Of a stretch of DNA of 64,000 nucleotides, positions 27,601 through 35,921 are shown in pieces; the stretch's first letter is position 1; every line of letters begins with the position of its first letter. Made by a program: the position numbers and the translations under genes. The notes under the pieces were generated by a model. The model saw nothing but the letters and a program-made list of their open reading frames with translations, was not told the DNA's origin and ran no database searches. The DNA comes from Lolliginicoccus suaedae (GTDB taxonomy: Bacteria > Actinomycetota > Actinomycetes > Mycobacteriales > Mycobacteriaceae), in NCBI RefSeq assembly GCF_008312885.1, contig NZ_VSSO01000003.1:434001-498000 (forward strand), written 5' to 3'.

Positions 27601-27895
27601 GGGTTGGCATTCCTTTCGCATGGATATGCCCCATACCGGCCCCGTCGTATTGCTGACGGGGCCGTGCTCGCTTACCCTGGTGTTCTCTGAATGGGTCCTG
27701 GCGCGTGCTGGGGCCGGGGGCCCGGCTGTTGCAGCAGCCGGGCCTTGTTCATTTGTGCGGTCGTTCCGTGTGCGGTGGTCCCGGTCCCGCTGCCTGGGTT
27801 GCAGCCCGGGCAGCGGGCGGGACCGGGATCCCGAGCCTTGGCGTGGGGTCACGCGGATAGGTCTACAGGATCACTCCGACAGTTCTGGCGGAGCG
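27601..27895 (-). promoter_or_regulatory. Structured non-coding gap with three strong inverted repeats
   Basis: Between nrdE and the small gene there are three stable stems. One at 27638-27663 has 9-bp arms GGCCCCGTC/GACGGGGCC. One at 27719-27744 has 10-bp arms GGCCCGGCTG/CAGCCGGGCC. A long imperfect one at 27779-27828 has arms starting TCCCGGTCCCGC. The middle stem is followed on the plus strand by TTGTTCATTT, like an intrinsic terminator. On the minus strand all three would lie in the small gene's leader. Confidence 0.5.
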
Positions 27896-30037
27896 CTACA
27901 GCATGCAGCTCACGCAGCCCTCGACCTCGGTGCCCTCGAGCGCCATCTGGCGGAGCCGGATGTAGTAGAGCGTCTTGATGCCCTTGCGCCAGGCGTAGAT
28001 CTGCGCCCGGTTCAGGTCGCGCGTGGTGGCGGTGTCCTTGAAGAACAGCGTCAGCGACAGGCCCTGGTCCACGTGCTGGGTAGCCGCCGCGTAGGTGTCG
28101 ATGATCTTCTCGTAGCCGATCTCGTACGCATCCTGGAAGTACTCCAGGTTGTCGTTGGTCATGTAGGGCGCCGGGTAGTAGACGCGACCGATCTTGCCTT
28201 CCTTGCGGATCTCGATCTTCGAGGCGATCGGGTGGATCGACGACGTGGAGTGGTTGATGTAGCTGATCGATCCCGTCGGCGGCACTGCTTGCAGGTTCTG
28301 GTTGTAGATGCCGTGCTCCTGAACCGATGCCTTGAGCTCGAGCCAGTCATCCGGGGTGGGGATGTGGATGCCCGCGCTCTCGAACAGTTGCTGCACCCGC
28401 GCGCTCTTGGGCTTCCACTCCTGCTCGGTGTACTTGTCGAAGAACTCGCCGGAGGCGTACTTGGACTCCGGGAAGCCCTTGAAGTAGCTGCCCCGCTCGA
28501 TCGCGATGCGGTTGGAGGCGCGCAGCGCGTGGAAGAGCACCGTGTAGAAGTAGATGTTGGTGAAGTCGATGCCCTCGTCGGACCCGTACTGGATGTACTC
28601 GCGGGCGAGGTAGCCGTGCAGGTTCATCTGGCCGAGGCCGATCGCGTGAGACTCATTGTTGCCATGCTCGATGGACGGCACCGAGTTGATGTGCGTCTGG
28701 TCGGAGACGGCGGTGAGCCCGCGGATCGCGGTCTCGACGGTCGCGCCGAGATCGGGCGAGTCCATCGTCTTGGCGATGTTGAGGCTGCCGAGGTTGCAGG
28801 AGATGTCCTTGCCGATCTCCGCGTAGGAGAGGTCGTCGTTGAACCGGCTCGGCGTGCTGACCTGGAGGATCTCGCTGCACAGGTTGGAGTGCGTGATCTT
28901 GCCCTTGATCGGGTTGGCCCGGTTCACGGTGTCCTCGAACATGATGTACGGGTAGCCGGACTCGAACTGCAGCTCCGCGATGGTCTGGAAGAACTCGCGC
29001 GCCTTGATCTTGGTCTTGCGGATGCGCCGGTCGTCGACCATCTCGTAGTACTTCTCGGTGACGTCGATGTCCGCGAAGGGCACCCCGTAGACACGCTCGA
29101 CGTCGTACGGCGAGAACAGGTACATGTCCTCGTTCTTCTTCGCGAGGTGGAAGGTGATGTCGGGGATCACCACGCCGAGGGAGAGCGTCTTGATGCGGAT
29201 CTTCTCGTCCGCGTTCTCGCGCTTGGTGTCGAGGAAGCGGTAGATGTCGGGGTGGTGGGCATGCAGGTAGACCGCGCCCGCGCCCTGCCGCGCGCCGAGC
29301 TGGTTGGCGTAGGAGAACGAGTCCTCGAGCAGCTTCATCACCGGGATCACGCCGGACGACTGGTTCTCGATCTTCTTGATCGGCGCGCCATACTCGCGGA
29401 TGTTGGACAGCAGCAGTGCCACTCCCCCGCCGCGCTTGGACAGCTGCAGCGCCGAGTTGATGGAGCGCCCGATGGACTCCATGTTGTCCTCGATGCGAAG
29501 GAGGAAGCAGCTCACCGGCTCGCCGCGCTGCTTCTTGCCCGCGTTGAGGAAGGTGGGGGTGGCGGGCTGGAAGCGGCCGGAGATCATCTCGTCGACGAGT
29601 CGCTCGGCGAGCGCGGTGTCGCCCGCGGCGAGGCTGAGCGCGACCATGCAGACACGGTCCTCGAAGCGCTCGAGGTAGCGCTTGCCGTCGAAGGTCTTGA
29701 GGGTATAGCTGGTGTAGTACTTGAACGCGCCGACGAACGTCGGGAACCGGAACTTCTTCTTGTACGCGCGCTGGAACAGCGACTTGACGAACTCGCGGTC
29801 GTACTGGTCGAGGACCTCGGGCTCGTAGTAGTCCTTCTCGACGAGGTAGTCGAGCTTCTCGTCGAGGTCGTGGAAGAACACGGTGTTCTGGTTGACATGC
29901 TGCAGGAAGTACTGCCGCGCGGCGGCGGTGTCAGCCTCGAGCTGGATCTTGCCGTCAGGGCTGTACAGGTTCAGCATGGCGTTGAGCGCGTGGTAGTCGA
30001 GCTCTGGCTCGTCCTGGCGCACGGGTGCCGGGTTCAT
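27896..30037 (-). CDS. nrdE: Ribonucleotide reductase class Ib, alpha subunit
   Basis: Catalytic subunit that reduces ribonucleoside diphosphates. The 713-residue product is of family length. It has the first redox cysteine in [16 protein letters not shown], the radical-site loop SNLCSEI with NLGSLNIAK, the [26 protein letters not shown] barrel segment, [18 protein letters not shown], and the C-terminal redox pair in EGCVSCML that NrdH reduces. ATG at 30037 overlaps the nrdI stop (ATGA). It lacks the N-terminal ATP cone of class Ia, as expected for NrdE. Confidence 0.98.
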   Translation of the reverse strand: MNPAPVRQDEPELDYHALNAMLNLYSPDGKIQLEADTAAARQYFLQHVNQNTVFFHDLDEKLDYLVEKDYYEPEVLDQYDREFVKSLFQRAYKKKFRFPTFVGAFKYYTSYTLKTFDGKRYLERFEDRVCMVALSLAAGDTALAERLVDEMISGRFQPATPTFLNAGKKQRGEPVSCFLLRIEDNMESIGRSINSALQLSKRGGGVALLLSNIREYGAPIKKIENQSSGVIPVMKLLEDSFSYANQLGARQGAGAVYLHAHHPDIYRFLDTKRENADEKIRIKTLSLGVVIPDITFHLAKKNEDMYLFSPYDVERVYGVPFADIDVTEKYYEMVDDRRIRKTKIKAREFFQTIAELQFESGYPYIMFEDTVNRANPIKGKITHSNLCSEILQVSTPSRFNDDLSYAEIGKDISCNLGSLNIAKTMDSPDLGATVETAIRGLTAVSDQTHINSVPSIEHGNNESHAIGLGQMNLHGYLAREYIQYGSDEGIDFTNIYFYTVLFHALRASNRIAIERGSYFKGFPESKYASGEFFDKYTEQEWKPKSARVQQLFESAGIHIPTPDDWLELKASVQEHGIYNQNLQAVPPTGSISYINHSTSSIHPIASKIEIRKEGKIGRVYYPAPYMTNDNLEYFQDAYEIGYEKIIDTYAAATQHVDQGLSLTLFFKDTATTRDLNRAQIYAWRKGIKTLYYIRLRQMALEGTEVEGCVSCML

Positions 30038-30462
30038 GTGAGTGGTGAGTGTCGGTGCCAAAACTGTTCCAATCCCTCGCGGACGCGATGCACGTCCTCC
30101 GCTGTGCCCATCAGCTCGAACCGGTACAGGTAGGGCACCTTGCACTTCGTCGAGATGATGTCCCCGGCGACGCCGAAGGCATCGCCGAAGTTGGTGTTTC
30201 CCGCAGCAATGACGCCACGGATAAGTTCCCGGTTATGCGGATTGTTGAGAAACCGAATAACCGGCTTAGGCACAGCCCCCAGGTGTCGACCTTGCGCGTC
30301 TTTTCCGCCCGCATAAGTGGGGAGGATCAGCACATAGGGGTCGTCGACCTCAAGAACTTCGCCTTCACTGTGAGTGGGTATCCGAAAAGCAGGAAGGCCG
30401 AGCTTCTTCACGAAACGGTGCGTATTCTCCGAAATGCTGGAGAAGTAAACAATATTTGCCAT
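30034..30462 (-). CDS. nrdI: Flavodoxin-like NrdI
   Basis: FMN protein that supplies the oxidant for assembling the Mn(III)2-tyrosyl cofactor in NrdF. The 142-residue protein starts [21 protein letters not shown] (phosphate-binding SSxSENT loop). It has the flavin-contact segment [17 protein letters not shown] and ends [12 protein letters not shown] at 30462 is preferred; an upstream GTG at 30477 adds 5 residues. It overlaps nrdE by 4 bp and follows nrdH after a 109-bp gap that holds a hairpin. Confidence 0.96.
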   Translation of the reverse strand: MANIVYFSSISENTHRFVKKLGLPAFRIPTHSEGEVLEVDDPYVLILPTYAGGKDAQGRHLGAVPKPVIRFLNNPHNRELIRGVIAAGNTNFGDAFGVAGDIISTKCKVPYLYRFELMGTAEDVHRVREGLEQFWHRHSPLT

Positions 30463-30532
30463 TGCTCTCACCGCCACGTAATTATTGCCCGACCTCCCGC
30501 GCGCCTCCCGGCACCCAGTTCGCGCTGGCTCC

Positions 30533-30569
30533 CCAGCGCGCTGCGCGGGGCATGCCCACCGCGCGCTGG
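30533..30569 (-). other. Intercistronic hairpin between nrdH and nrdI
   Basis: 9-bp arms (CCAGCGCGC/GCGCGCTGG) begin 2 nt after the nrdH stop. It could reduce read-through into nrdIE or stabilise the upstream nrdH mRNA. No U-tract follows. Confidence 0.45.
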
Positions 30570-30571
30570 CC

Positions 30572-30805
30572 TCAAGCCGCGACGGCGGAGAGCTCCTTGA
30601 TCCGATCCGGACGGAAGCCCGCCCAGTGGTTGTCGCCCGCCACGACGATGGGGGCCTGGAGGTAGCCGAGCGCCATCACGAAGTCACGCGCGCTGTCGTC
30701 CTCGGTGATGTCGATGACCTCGTACTCGAGGCCCTCCTTGTCGAGGGCGCGGTAGGTCGCGTTGCACTGCACGCATGCGGGCTTGGTGTAGACAGTGATG
30801 CTCAT
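30572..30805 (-). CDS. nrdH: NrdH glutaredoxin-like redoxin
   Basis: Electron donor to NrdE, itself reduced by thioredoxin reductase. The 77-residue protein begins [21 protein letters not shown], with the CVQC active site normal for NrdH. It keeps the [11 protein letters not shown] cis-proline region and the [12 protein letters not shown] end. ATG at 30805 is preceded by GAAAGAGG. It is first in the nrdH-nrdI-nrdE operon. Confidence 0.97.
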   Translation of the reverse strand: MSITVYTKPACVQCNATYRALDKEGLEYEVIDITEDDSARDFVMALGYLQAPIVVAGDNHWAGFRPDRIKELSAVAA

Positions 30806-30973
30806 CTGCTGCCGACCTCTTTCATCTCGGCGCCTATCGGCGCTCGCTCCAGTGTCCTCAGCCCGCCTTACAGCGGACAAAAGCCGGCCCAGGACCGGCT
30901 GAGCGGCACCTTTCGAGGCCTCCGATCGGCTTCCCCTCCGACCGCCACCCTTGGGGGTGCTGCTCTGTCGTAG

Positions 30974-31001
30974 ACACTACACCTAGTGCCTGACACTGCA
31001 A
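30974..31001 (-). promoter_or_regulatory. nrdHIE promoter overlapped by a NrdR-like box
   Basis: On the minus strand TTGCAG (30996-31001) and TAGTGT (30974-30979) are 16 bp apart. The sequence ACACTACACCTAGTGC (30974-30989, given on the plus strand) resembles the NrdR box acaCwAtATaTwGtgt, with a perfect CACTA-CACC-TAGTG inverted repeat. It covers the -10 element, as expected for repression when dATP is high. A clear second box was not found. Confidence 0.6.
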
Positions 31002-31112
31002 GCGAATCGCATATCTTGTAATGACAATCCTGATATTCGCAGGTCGCGAGCCCCCGCCAAGGCCAATGCTGGCGTGTCGCCACGCCGGGTGTCCCAGATG
31101 TTGCGACGAGGT

Positions 31113-31132
31113 GAATGACACGGGTGTCATTC
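31113..31132. promoter_or_regulatory. Operator-like perfect palindrome
   Basis: 9-bp arms GAATGACAC/GTGTCATTC around a GG centre. This looks like a site for a dimeric regulator, about 310 bp upstream of nrdH and about 325 bp past the end of the 122-residue gene. No regulator gene is adjacent. Confidence 0.5.
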
Positions 31133-31295
31133 GGCCCCTGCCCGGTGCCACGGGCCACCCCGCGAGCGCCACCAGGCGTGACCTGGCCACTTGCCCCAGC
31201 GGGCTGCCGCGGCAGCCGGCAAGCGCACCTGCAATCACGATGAGGCGCCCTTCCCGGCCCGCGGGCTGCAGTACGACGCCCCCCGCGCAGCAGCA

Positions 31296-31337
31296 GGCCC
31301 GCTGCATCGCATGAACGTCCATGCGATGCAGCGGGCC
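31296..31337. terminator. 18-bp perfect hairpin, possible terminator
   Basis: Arms GGCCCGCTGCATCGCATG and its exact complement around a 6-nt loop. It lies 120 bp beyond the end of the 122-residue gene (leftward). No U-run on either side, so a terminator role is plausible but unproven. Confidence 0.5.
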
Positions 31338-31456
31338 TCATCGGGTTTCCTGGCCGACCCCTGCGATCACTGCGCCAGCTGGCCCTCCGGCCGACCGGTC
31401 GCGGGCTCGCAACGCAGGACTGCGCGGGTCGTGGCCGTCAGCGGATCGCTACCACA

Positions 31457-31825
31457 TCAGGATTTCATTTGATCGCGCACTTCAATGATTTCTGCCACTC
31501 CCCGATCGCCGCCCTCGGGCTCATGCTTGCGGAACTTCTCCACATGATCGAGATAACGATCACAGATCTCGACGGCCTTGCCCTTCTGGCCCTGGCGCTC
31601 ATAGATGTCCGCAGCCATGTGGGTATAGATGCGGGGCATTGCCCAGCCAGCGATCTTGGTGGATTCCTCGGCGGCGGAGATAATCTCCAGCAGCAGCGGA
31701 AGCGCCTCGTCGTCCGACATTTTCTTGATCTCGGGGATCCAGTCGCAGTGATGGCGGCCGCGCACCACTTCCGCCGCCCGCGCGCGCTCGAGCCGGGCAT
31801 GTGTTTCGTCGCTGCTGTCGAACAT
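31457..31825 (-). CDS. Small helical protein, unknown function
   Basis: A 122-residue protein beginning MFDSSDETHARLERARAAEVV. The ATG has a strong GAGGAG site 5-6 nt upstream, which decides the start inside a longer frame. It is charged and predicted mostly helical. The central part (WAMPRIYTHMAADIYERQGQ, then KAVEICDRYLDHVEKFRKHE) resembles one or two TPR-like helical pairs. No signal or membrane segment. It diverges from the ABC transporter operon across 241 bp. No family was recognised. Confidence 0.65.
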   Translation of the reverse strand: MFDSSDETHARLERARAAEVVRGRHHCDWIPEIKKMSDDEALPLLLEIISAAEESTKIAGWAMPRIYTHMAADIYERQGQKGKAVEICDRYLDHVEKFRKHEPEGGDRGVAEIIEVRDQMKS

Positions 31826-32066
31826 CGTTCTCCTCTTCTCGATCTGCTGAGCAAGACGTGGGCCACTCGGGACGACCAGCCGAGGGCACGGCCTCCGCCC
31901 TGGCCCAGCATCCCTCGATGCTATGTCGTGGATCACATCGCTCGATGCATGATCAGCATATCGATGTTCCAAGCCCCATGCATCGCCCTCGAGTGGCGGA
32001 CCCGTACGCGGGCAGGGAGGATCCACAGAGGAACACACACTGTCACGAATACCGGGAGGCCTCCCC

Positions 32067-32825
32067 ATGGCAGGCGCACATGCCCTCGAGATCGCGGGGC
32101 TCGCCAAGTCCTACGGCCAGCAACCAGCCGTCCGCTCCATCACTCTCGACGTTCCAGCGGGATCGTTCTTCGGGCTCGTCGGTCCCAACGGGGCGGGCAA
32201 GACCACCACCCTGGCAATGTGCACGGGGCTGCTGCGTCCCGACATCGGGCGGGCGAGCGTGTTCGGCCACGACACCTGGCGGGACCCGGTGGCAGCGAAA
32301 TCGCTGACGGGAGTGCTCCCGGACGGGCTCACGCTCATCGACCGCCTCACCGGCGCCGAGCTGCTGCGCTACCAGGGGCTCCTGCGCGGCATGGCTCCCG
32401 CAGTCGTTGATCAGCGGACGACCGAGCTGCTCGACGTGCTCGGGCTCGCCGAGGCGCGCGACAAGCTCGTCGCCGACTTCTCCGCGGGGATGACCAAGAA
32501 GATCGGCCTGGCCGCAGCGATGCTCCATGCCCCCCGGCTCCTTGTGCTCGACGAGCCCTTCGAGGCTGTCGATCCCGTGTCCTCGGCGACCATCCGGCGA
32601 ATCCTGCAGCGCTACGTGGCCGGCGGGGGAACCGTCATCCTCTCCAGCCACGTGATGGCCACGGTCGAGCAGTTGTGCAGCCATGTCGCGATCATGGCCG
32701 AGGGCTCGATCGTCGCGCGCGGCTCCCTCGACGAGGTGCGCGGAGCGGACTCCCTCGAGGATGCGTTCGTCCGCCTCGTCGGTGGCCGCACCGATGATGA
32801 GGGAGAACTGCAATGGCTGCGCTAG
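32067..32825 (+). CDS. ABC transporter ATP-binding subunit
   Basis: A 252-residue ABC-2-type ATPase. It has Walker A FGLVGPNGAGKTTTLAMCTGLL (about residues 37-58), signature FSAGMTKKIGLAAAMLHAP (about 137) and Walker B RLLVLDEPFEAVDP. The switch histidine is in VILSSHVM. The signature motif departs from LSGGQ (F-S-A-G-M). The Q-loop lies near GVLPDGLTLIDRLTG, with a D-rich variant. It overlaps the permease gene by 13 bp, so the two form one transporter. The substrate is unknown; drug or lipid export is usual for this class. Confidence 0.92.
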   Translation: MAGAHALEIAGLAKSYGQQPAVRSITLDVPAGSFFGLVGPNGAGKTTTLAMCTGLLRPDIGRASVFGHDTWRDPVAAKSLTGVLPDGLTLIDRLTGAELLRYQGLLRGMAPAVVDQRTTELLDVLGLAEARDKLVADFSAGMTKKIGLAAAMLHAPRLLVLDEPFEAVDPVSSATIRRILQRYVAGGGTVILSSHVMATVEQLCSHVAIMAEGSIVARGSLDEVRGADSLEDAFVRLVGGRTDDEGELQWLR

Positions 32826-34438
32826 AACGACCTGCACCCGGACAGCCGACCATGGGACAACCCGCGCTGGACCAGGCTGGGCTGGCTCGGACGGTGCTGG
32901 CGATGCGCTGGAGGATGGCGCGCCACCAGCTCACCGGCAACGCGCTCGTGGTGAAGGTGCTGGCTGGGTTCCTGGGGGTAGTGGTCGCGCTGGCATCCCT
33001 CTCGGTGGGACTCGTCTCGCTCGATCGCCCCGGCGCCGATCATGACCTCCTTGCCCTGATCGCGATCGGCTGGGGCCTGGCGTGGATCTTCGCGCCGATG
33101 GTCGCCGGCATCTCCGGGGGCGGGCTGCGGCCCGTGCACTTCGCACTGCTCCCACTGCCCGCGAGGCCGCTCGCCCGAGCCATGCTCGCGACTTCCCTGC
33201 TGACGGTCCCGGCAGCCCTGGCGATCGTGGGCCTCGCGGCCCCGGCGCTGCATGCCCTGGTCCACGCCCCGCTCGCGCTATTGGTCGCGGTGCCAGCGGT
33301 CGCGCTGCAGGCCTTGTTCATCGTGGGGCTCTCGCGCCTGGTGATGCTGCTGCTCGCCGGAGCGGCGACGAGCCGCCGGGCCCGCGATGCCGCGATGATC
33401 GTCACCGTTGCTCTCGGCGCTGTGCTGTGGTTGCTCTACGTGGGCCTGCAGCTGATCGTTCCGCTCGTCGTCGATGGCGATCCCCCGTGGCTGGGCACAG
33501 CGTTGCGCGCGATGCCGTTCAGCTGGGCGACCACGGCCTCGGCGCTCGCCGAGTCGGGACACTGGGGACCGGCCCTGGGCATGGTGCTGGCGCTCGCCGC
33601 GCTCATCACCGTGCTCGCCGCGGCCTGGGCTCCCCTGTTCGCGCGACAACTGCGGTGGCCCGAGCAGGGTGGCGCGGAGTCGTCCAAGCATGGCTCCTCG
33701 CGGCTCTCCGGCGCGTCGGCGCCTGTCGTGGCAGCGGCGCGCAAGGAACTGCTTCTCTCGTGGCGCGATCCGCGCCGCAAGGCGCTCATGCTGATCGTGC
33801 CGGTCTTCCTGCTGGTGATCTTCGCCGGTCCGTCGATATCCGAGGCGTTCGCGGGATACCTAGCGATGGCCGGTTTCATCCTGACGATCCTGCTGGTGAG
33901 CGCCTGGCTCAACCTCTATGGCCTCGACGGCCCATCGCTGTGGCAGGTACTGGTCTCACCCGGCGGGGCGCGGGTGGACGTGCGCGGCAAGCAACTGGCG
34001 TGGCTGATCCTGGCAGCTCCAGTGCTGCTGGGCACGATCCTCGTGCGCTACGTGTTCTTTGGTCGCGGGATCGATGCGCTTGCCTTCGATGCGGGATCCT
34101 CGCTGCTCGCGCTCGGGATGGGTTCCGCGATCGTGGTGGTGGCCTCTGTTGCCGCGCCGTATCCGGTGCCGTCGGCGAAGCAGGGCAATCCGTTCTCCAC
34201 GCGCGGCTCGTTCAATGGTTCCGCGCTGCTGTCCGGGATCGTTGCCATCGCTTTGGTGGTGGGAGTGTTCGTGATGATGCTCGCGCTGACCGCCCCGGGC
34301 GGCTGGCTGGCGTGGCTGGCGGTACCGATCGGCGGTGGAGCGGGCGCTGCCGCGTGGTTCTACGGTGGGCGCCTCGCGACGCGCATGCTCGATGATCGCG
34401 GGCCCGAGATCCTCGCGATCGTGCGCAAGGAGCCCTGA
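32813..34438 (+). CDS. ABC transporter permease
   Basis: A 541-residue polytopic membrane protein with about 12 hydrophobic segments. A cytoplasmic middle part at about residues 290-320 (AAARKELLLSWRDPRRKALM) has the coupling-helix-like pattern seen in ABC-2 exporters. The N-terminus is cytoplasmic and followed by RWRMARHQLTGN. It starts inside the ATPase gene (13-bp overlap). No specificity-determining motif is recognised. Confidence 0.85.
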   Translation: MAALERPAPGQPTMGQPALDQAGLARTVLAMRWRMARHQLTGNALVVKVLAGFLGVVVALASLSVGLVSLDRPGADHDLLALIAIGWGLAWIFAPMVAGISGGGLRPVHFALLPLPARPLARAMLATSLLTVPAALAIVGLAAPALHALVHAPLALLVAVPAVALQALFIVGLSRLVMLLLAGAATSRRARDAAMIVTVALGAVLWLLYVGLQLIVPLVVDGDPPWLGTALRAMPFSWATTASALAESGHWGPALGMVLALAALITVLAAAWAPLFARQLRWPEQGGAESSKHGSSRLSGASAPVVAAARKELLLSWRDPRRKALMLIVPVFLLVIFAGPSISEAFAGYLAMAGFILTILLVSAWLNLYGLDGPSLWQVLVSPGGARVDVRGKQLAWLILAAPVLLGTILVRYVFFGRGIDALAFDAGSSLLALGMGSAIVVVASVAAPYPVPSAKQGNPFSTRGSFNGSALLSGIVAIALVVGVFVMMLALTAPGGWLAWLAVPIGGGAGAAAWFYGGRLATRMLDDRGPEILAIVRKEP

Positions 34439-34440
34439 GG

Positions 34441-34493
34441 CTGGGGCTCGGGTGCTGGGGCTCGCGTGGCTGGGGCTCGGCGACTGGGGCTCG
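34441..34493. repeat. Four direct copies of CTGGGGCTCG
   Basis: The 10-mer begins at 34441, 34455, 34470 and 34484, a period of 14-15 bp, directly after the permease stop. The near-helical spacing is irregular by only 1 bp. It could be a short tandem-repeat array or a protein-binding array. Confidence 0.7.
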
Positions 34494-34513
34494 CGAGCGG
34501 GCAGCCATGCTCA

Positions 34514-34546
34514 CACTTTTCACAAAGCTGTGAAAAGTGATATCAT
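34514..34546 (+). promoter_or_regulatory. Promoter with embedded 26-bp operator for the SPFH-RHH operon
   Basis: Perfect 11-bp arms CACTTTTCACA/TGTGAAAAGTG with a 4-nt spacer at 34514-34539. TTTCAC (34518-34523) and TATCAT (34541-34546) are 17 bp apart and make a good -35/-10 pair, so the palindrome covers the -35 and the spacer. AT-rich against its surroundings. A repressor bound here would block the promoter; the downstream RHH protein is the obvious candidate. Confidence 0.7.
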
Positions 34547-34578
34547 ATTGGCATCAGCAGCTCGGAAAGGAGCCTTCC

Positions 34579-35523
34579 ATGCCTGAATCACGCACGGCGC
34601 CCGACAGCACCGCGGGCACCCCAGTCATCCCAGCCCCGTCCATCAGCGAGCGGGATGCCCTCAACCTCAACGGCTGGCCCATCCTCGGCGGCGGGATCGT
34701 CGGCATCCTCGCCGGGGTGGCGATGCTCCTCGGCGGCGTGGCGCTCGGCCAGGATGCGGCGGCACCAGGCATCGCGCTGGCGGTCATCGGGATCCTCGTC
34801 ATCATCGCGTCGATCTTCATGCTGGTGGGCCTCACGCTCGTCGAGCCCAACGAGGCGCGCGTGCTGCAGGTGCTCGGCGGCAACTACAGCGGATCGGTGC
34901 GCATCCCGGGCCTGCGCTGGGTCAATCCATTGACGCAGCGGCAGCGGGTGTCGGTGCGCATCCGCAATCACGAGACCACGAAGTCCAAGGTCAACGATGT
35001 GGACGGCAATCCCATCGAGATCTCCGCCGTGGTGGTGTGGCAGGTCAAGGACACCGCCCGGGCAGTCTTCGCGGTCGATGACTTCGTCGAGTTCGTCGCG
35101 TTCCAGACCGAGGCCGCGGTGCGGCACATCGCCGGCAGCTATCCATACGATTCATCGGGCCAGCTCTCGCTGCGGGAGAACGCCGACGCGATCAACGCGA
35201 AGCTCGCCGAGGAGATCGCCGCGCGCGTCACCTCGGCCGGGGTAGAGGTCATCGAGTCCCGCATCACGCGGCTGTCCTACGCTCCGGAGATTGCCCAGGC
35301 CATGTTGCGCCGCCAGCAGGCCGGTGCGGTCATCGCGGCCCGGCAGCTCATCGTCGAGGGCGCGGTCACGATGGTGCAGCAGGCGCTCGCCCGCCTCGAG
35401 GCGGATTCGGTCGTCGAGCTCGACGAGGAGCGCAAGGCTGCCATGGTCTCGAACCTGCTCGTGGTGCTGTGCGGGGATCGCGACGCGCAGCCCGTGGTGA
35501 ACACCGGCTCGCTCTACCAGTAG
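34579..35523 (+). CDS. SPFH/band 7-domain membrane protein
   Basis: A 314-residue protein. Residues 30-85 form two hydrophobic segments (PILGGGIVGILAGVAMLLGG, then ALAVIGILVIIASIFMLVGL). They are followed by VEPNEARVLQVLGGNYSGSV and an SPFH domain (about 95-270: RQRVSVRIRNHETTKSKVNDVDGNPIEISAVVVWQVKDTARAVFAVDD). SPFH proteins form oligomeric membrane scaffolds. ATG at 34579 has GGAAAGGAG upstream. The RHH gene follows after 2 bp, so they are one operon. Confidence 0.9.
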   Translation: MPESRTAPDSTAGTPVIPAPSISERDALNLNGWPILGGGIVGILAGVAMLLGGVALGQDAAAPGIALAVIGILVIIASIFMLVGLTLVEPNEARVLQVLGGNYSGSVRIPGLRWVNPLTQRQRVSVRIRNHETTKSKVNDVDGNPIEISAVVVWQVKDTARAVFAVDDFVEFVAFQTEAAVRHIAGSYPYDSSGQLSLRENADAINAKLAEEIAARVTSAGVEVIESRITRLSYAPEIAQAMLRRQQAGAVIAARQLIVEGAVTMVQQALARLEADSVVELDEERKAAMVSNLLVVLCGDRDAQPVVNTGSLYQ

Positions 35524-35525
35524 CC

Positions 35526-35726
35526 ATGGAGCGGAAGAAGATCCTGCTGCGGCTCGATCCCGCCGTTCACGATGCGATAGCGAAGTGGGCGGCGGACGAG
35601 TTGCGCAGCACGAACGCGCAGGTCGAGTACCTATTGCGCGCGGCACTGCGCGATGCGGGCCGGGAACCGCGCGATGCGCGGCCGATCAACCGGCCTGGTC
35701 GGCCGCGGCGGGACGAGCAGGGCTAG
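35526..35726 (+). CDS. Arc-like ribbon-helix-helix protein
   Basis: A 66-residue basic protein beginning MERKKILLRLDPAVHDAIAKWA. This is the RHH fold: a beta-strand KILLRL, then helix 1 DPAVHDAIAKWAADE, a turn LRSTNA, and helix 2 QVEYLLRAALRDAG. The C-terminus is disordered and rich in arginine and proline. Arc-type proteins bind DNA as dimers of dimers. It starts 2 bp after the SPFH stop, and could autoregulate through the palindrome at 34514-34539 (inference). Confidence 0.85.
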   Translation: MERKKILLRLDPAVHDAIAKWAADELRSTNAQVEYLLRAALRDAGREPRDARPINRPGRPRRDEQG

Positions 35727-35800
35727 GGCGTCCCGGCGAGGGTGCGCTCGCGGCGGGACCTGGCGCGCGCCCCTGAACTCACCTGCCCCACTGGCCCCAC

Positions 35801-35855
35801 GAGTGTGCGAGAAACGACAGCTTCTCGCGACTTTCGCGTCGTTTTTCGCACACTC
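35801..35855. repeat. Intergenic palindrome between convergent genes
   Basis: 18-nt arms (GAGTGTGCGAGAAACGAC and its complement with one mismatch) around a 19-nt loop. An alternative inner stem GCGAGAA/TTCTCGC overlaps the left arm. The right arm carries a short T-run (GTCGTTTTTCGC), fitting a bidirectional terminator. Confidence 0.65.
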
Positions 35856-35921
35856 ACGGTGGTGGGCGCGGCTCACCCCGGCAACGCGCGAGCGGGCCGC
35901 GAGCCCGCCAGGCAGCGCGGC

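Larger units (their letters stand above)
30806..31456. promoter_or_regulatory. 651-bp non-coding gap upstream of nrdH
   Basis: No credible gene is present; short frames on both strands lack ribosome-binding sites and family similarity. The gap contains a nrdH promoter with a NrdR-like box (30974-31001), a 20-bp perfect palindrome (31113-31132), and a perfect 18-bp hairpin (31296-31337). About 180 bp of otherwise featureless GC-rich sequence separates the last two. Confidence 0.6.

Noticed and set aside
29000-29900. Short repeats in nrdE antisense frames
   Set aside because: Biased codon usage of the sense gene explains them.
31021-31314. 97-codon plus-strand frame in the nrdH upstream gap
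   Set aside because: No ribosome-binding site, low-complexity Pro/Ala content, and it spans the palindrome.
30806-31456. Cobalamin riboswitch upstream of nrdH
   Set aside because: The expected conserved B12-box was not found; only palindromes and a hairpin are visible, and class Ib enzymes are not B12-dependent.
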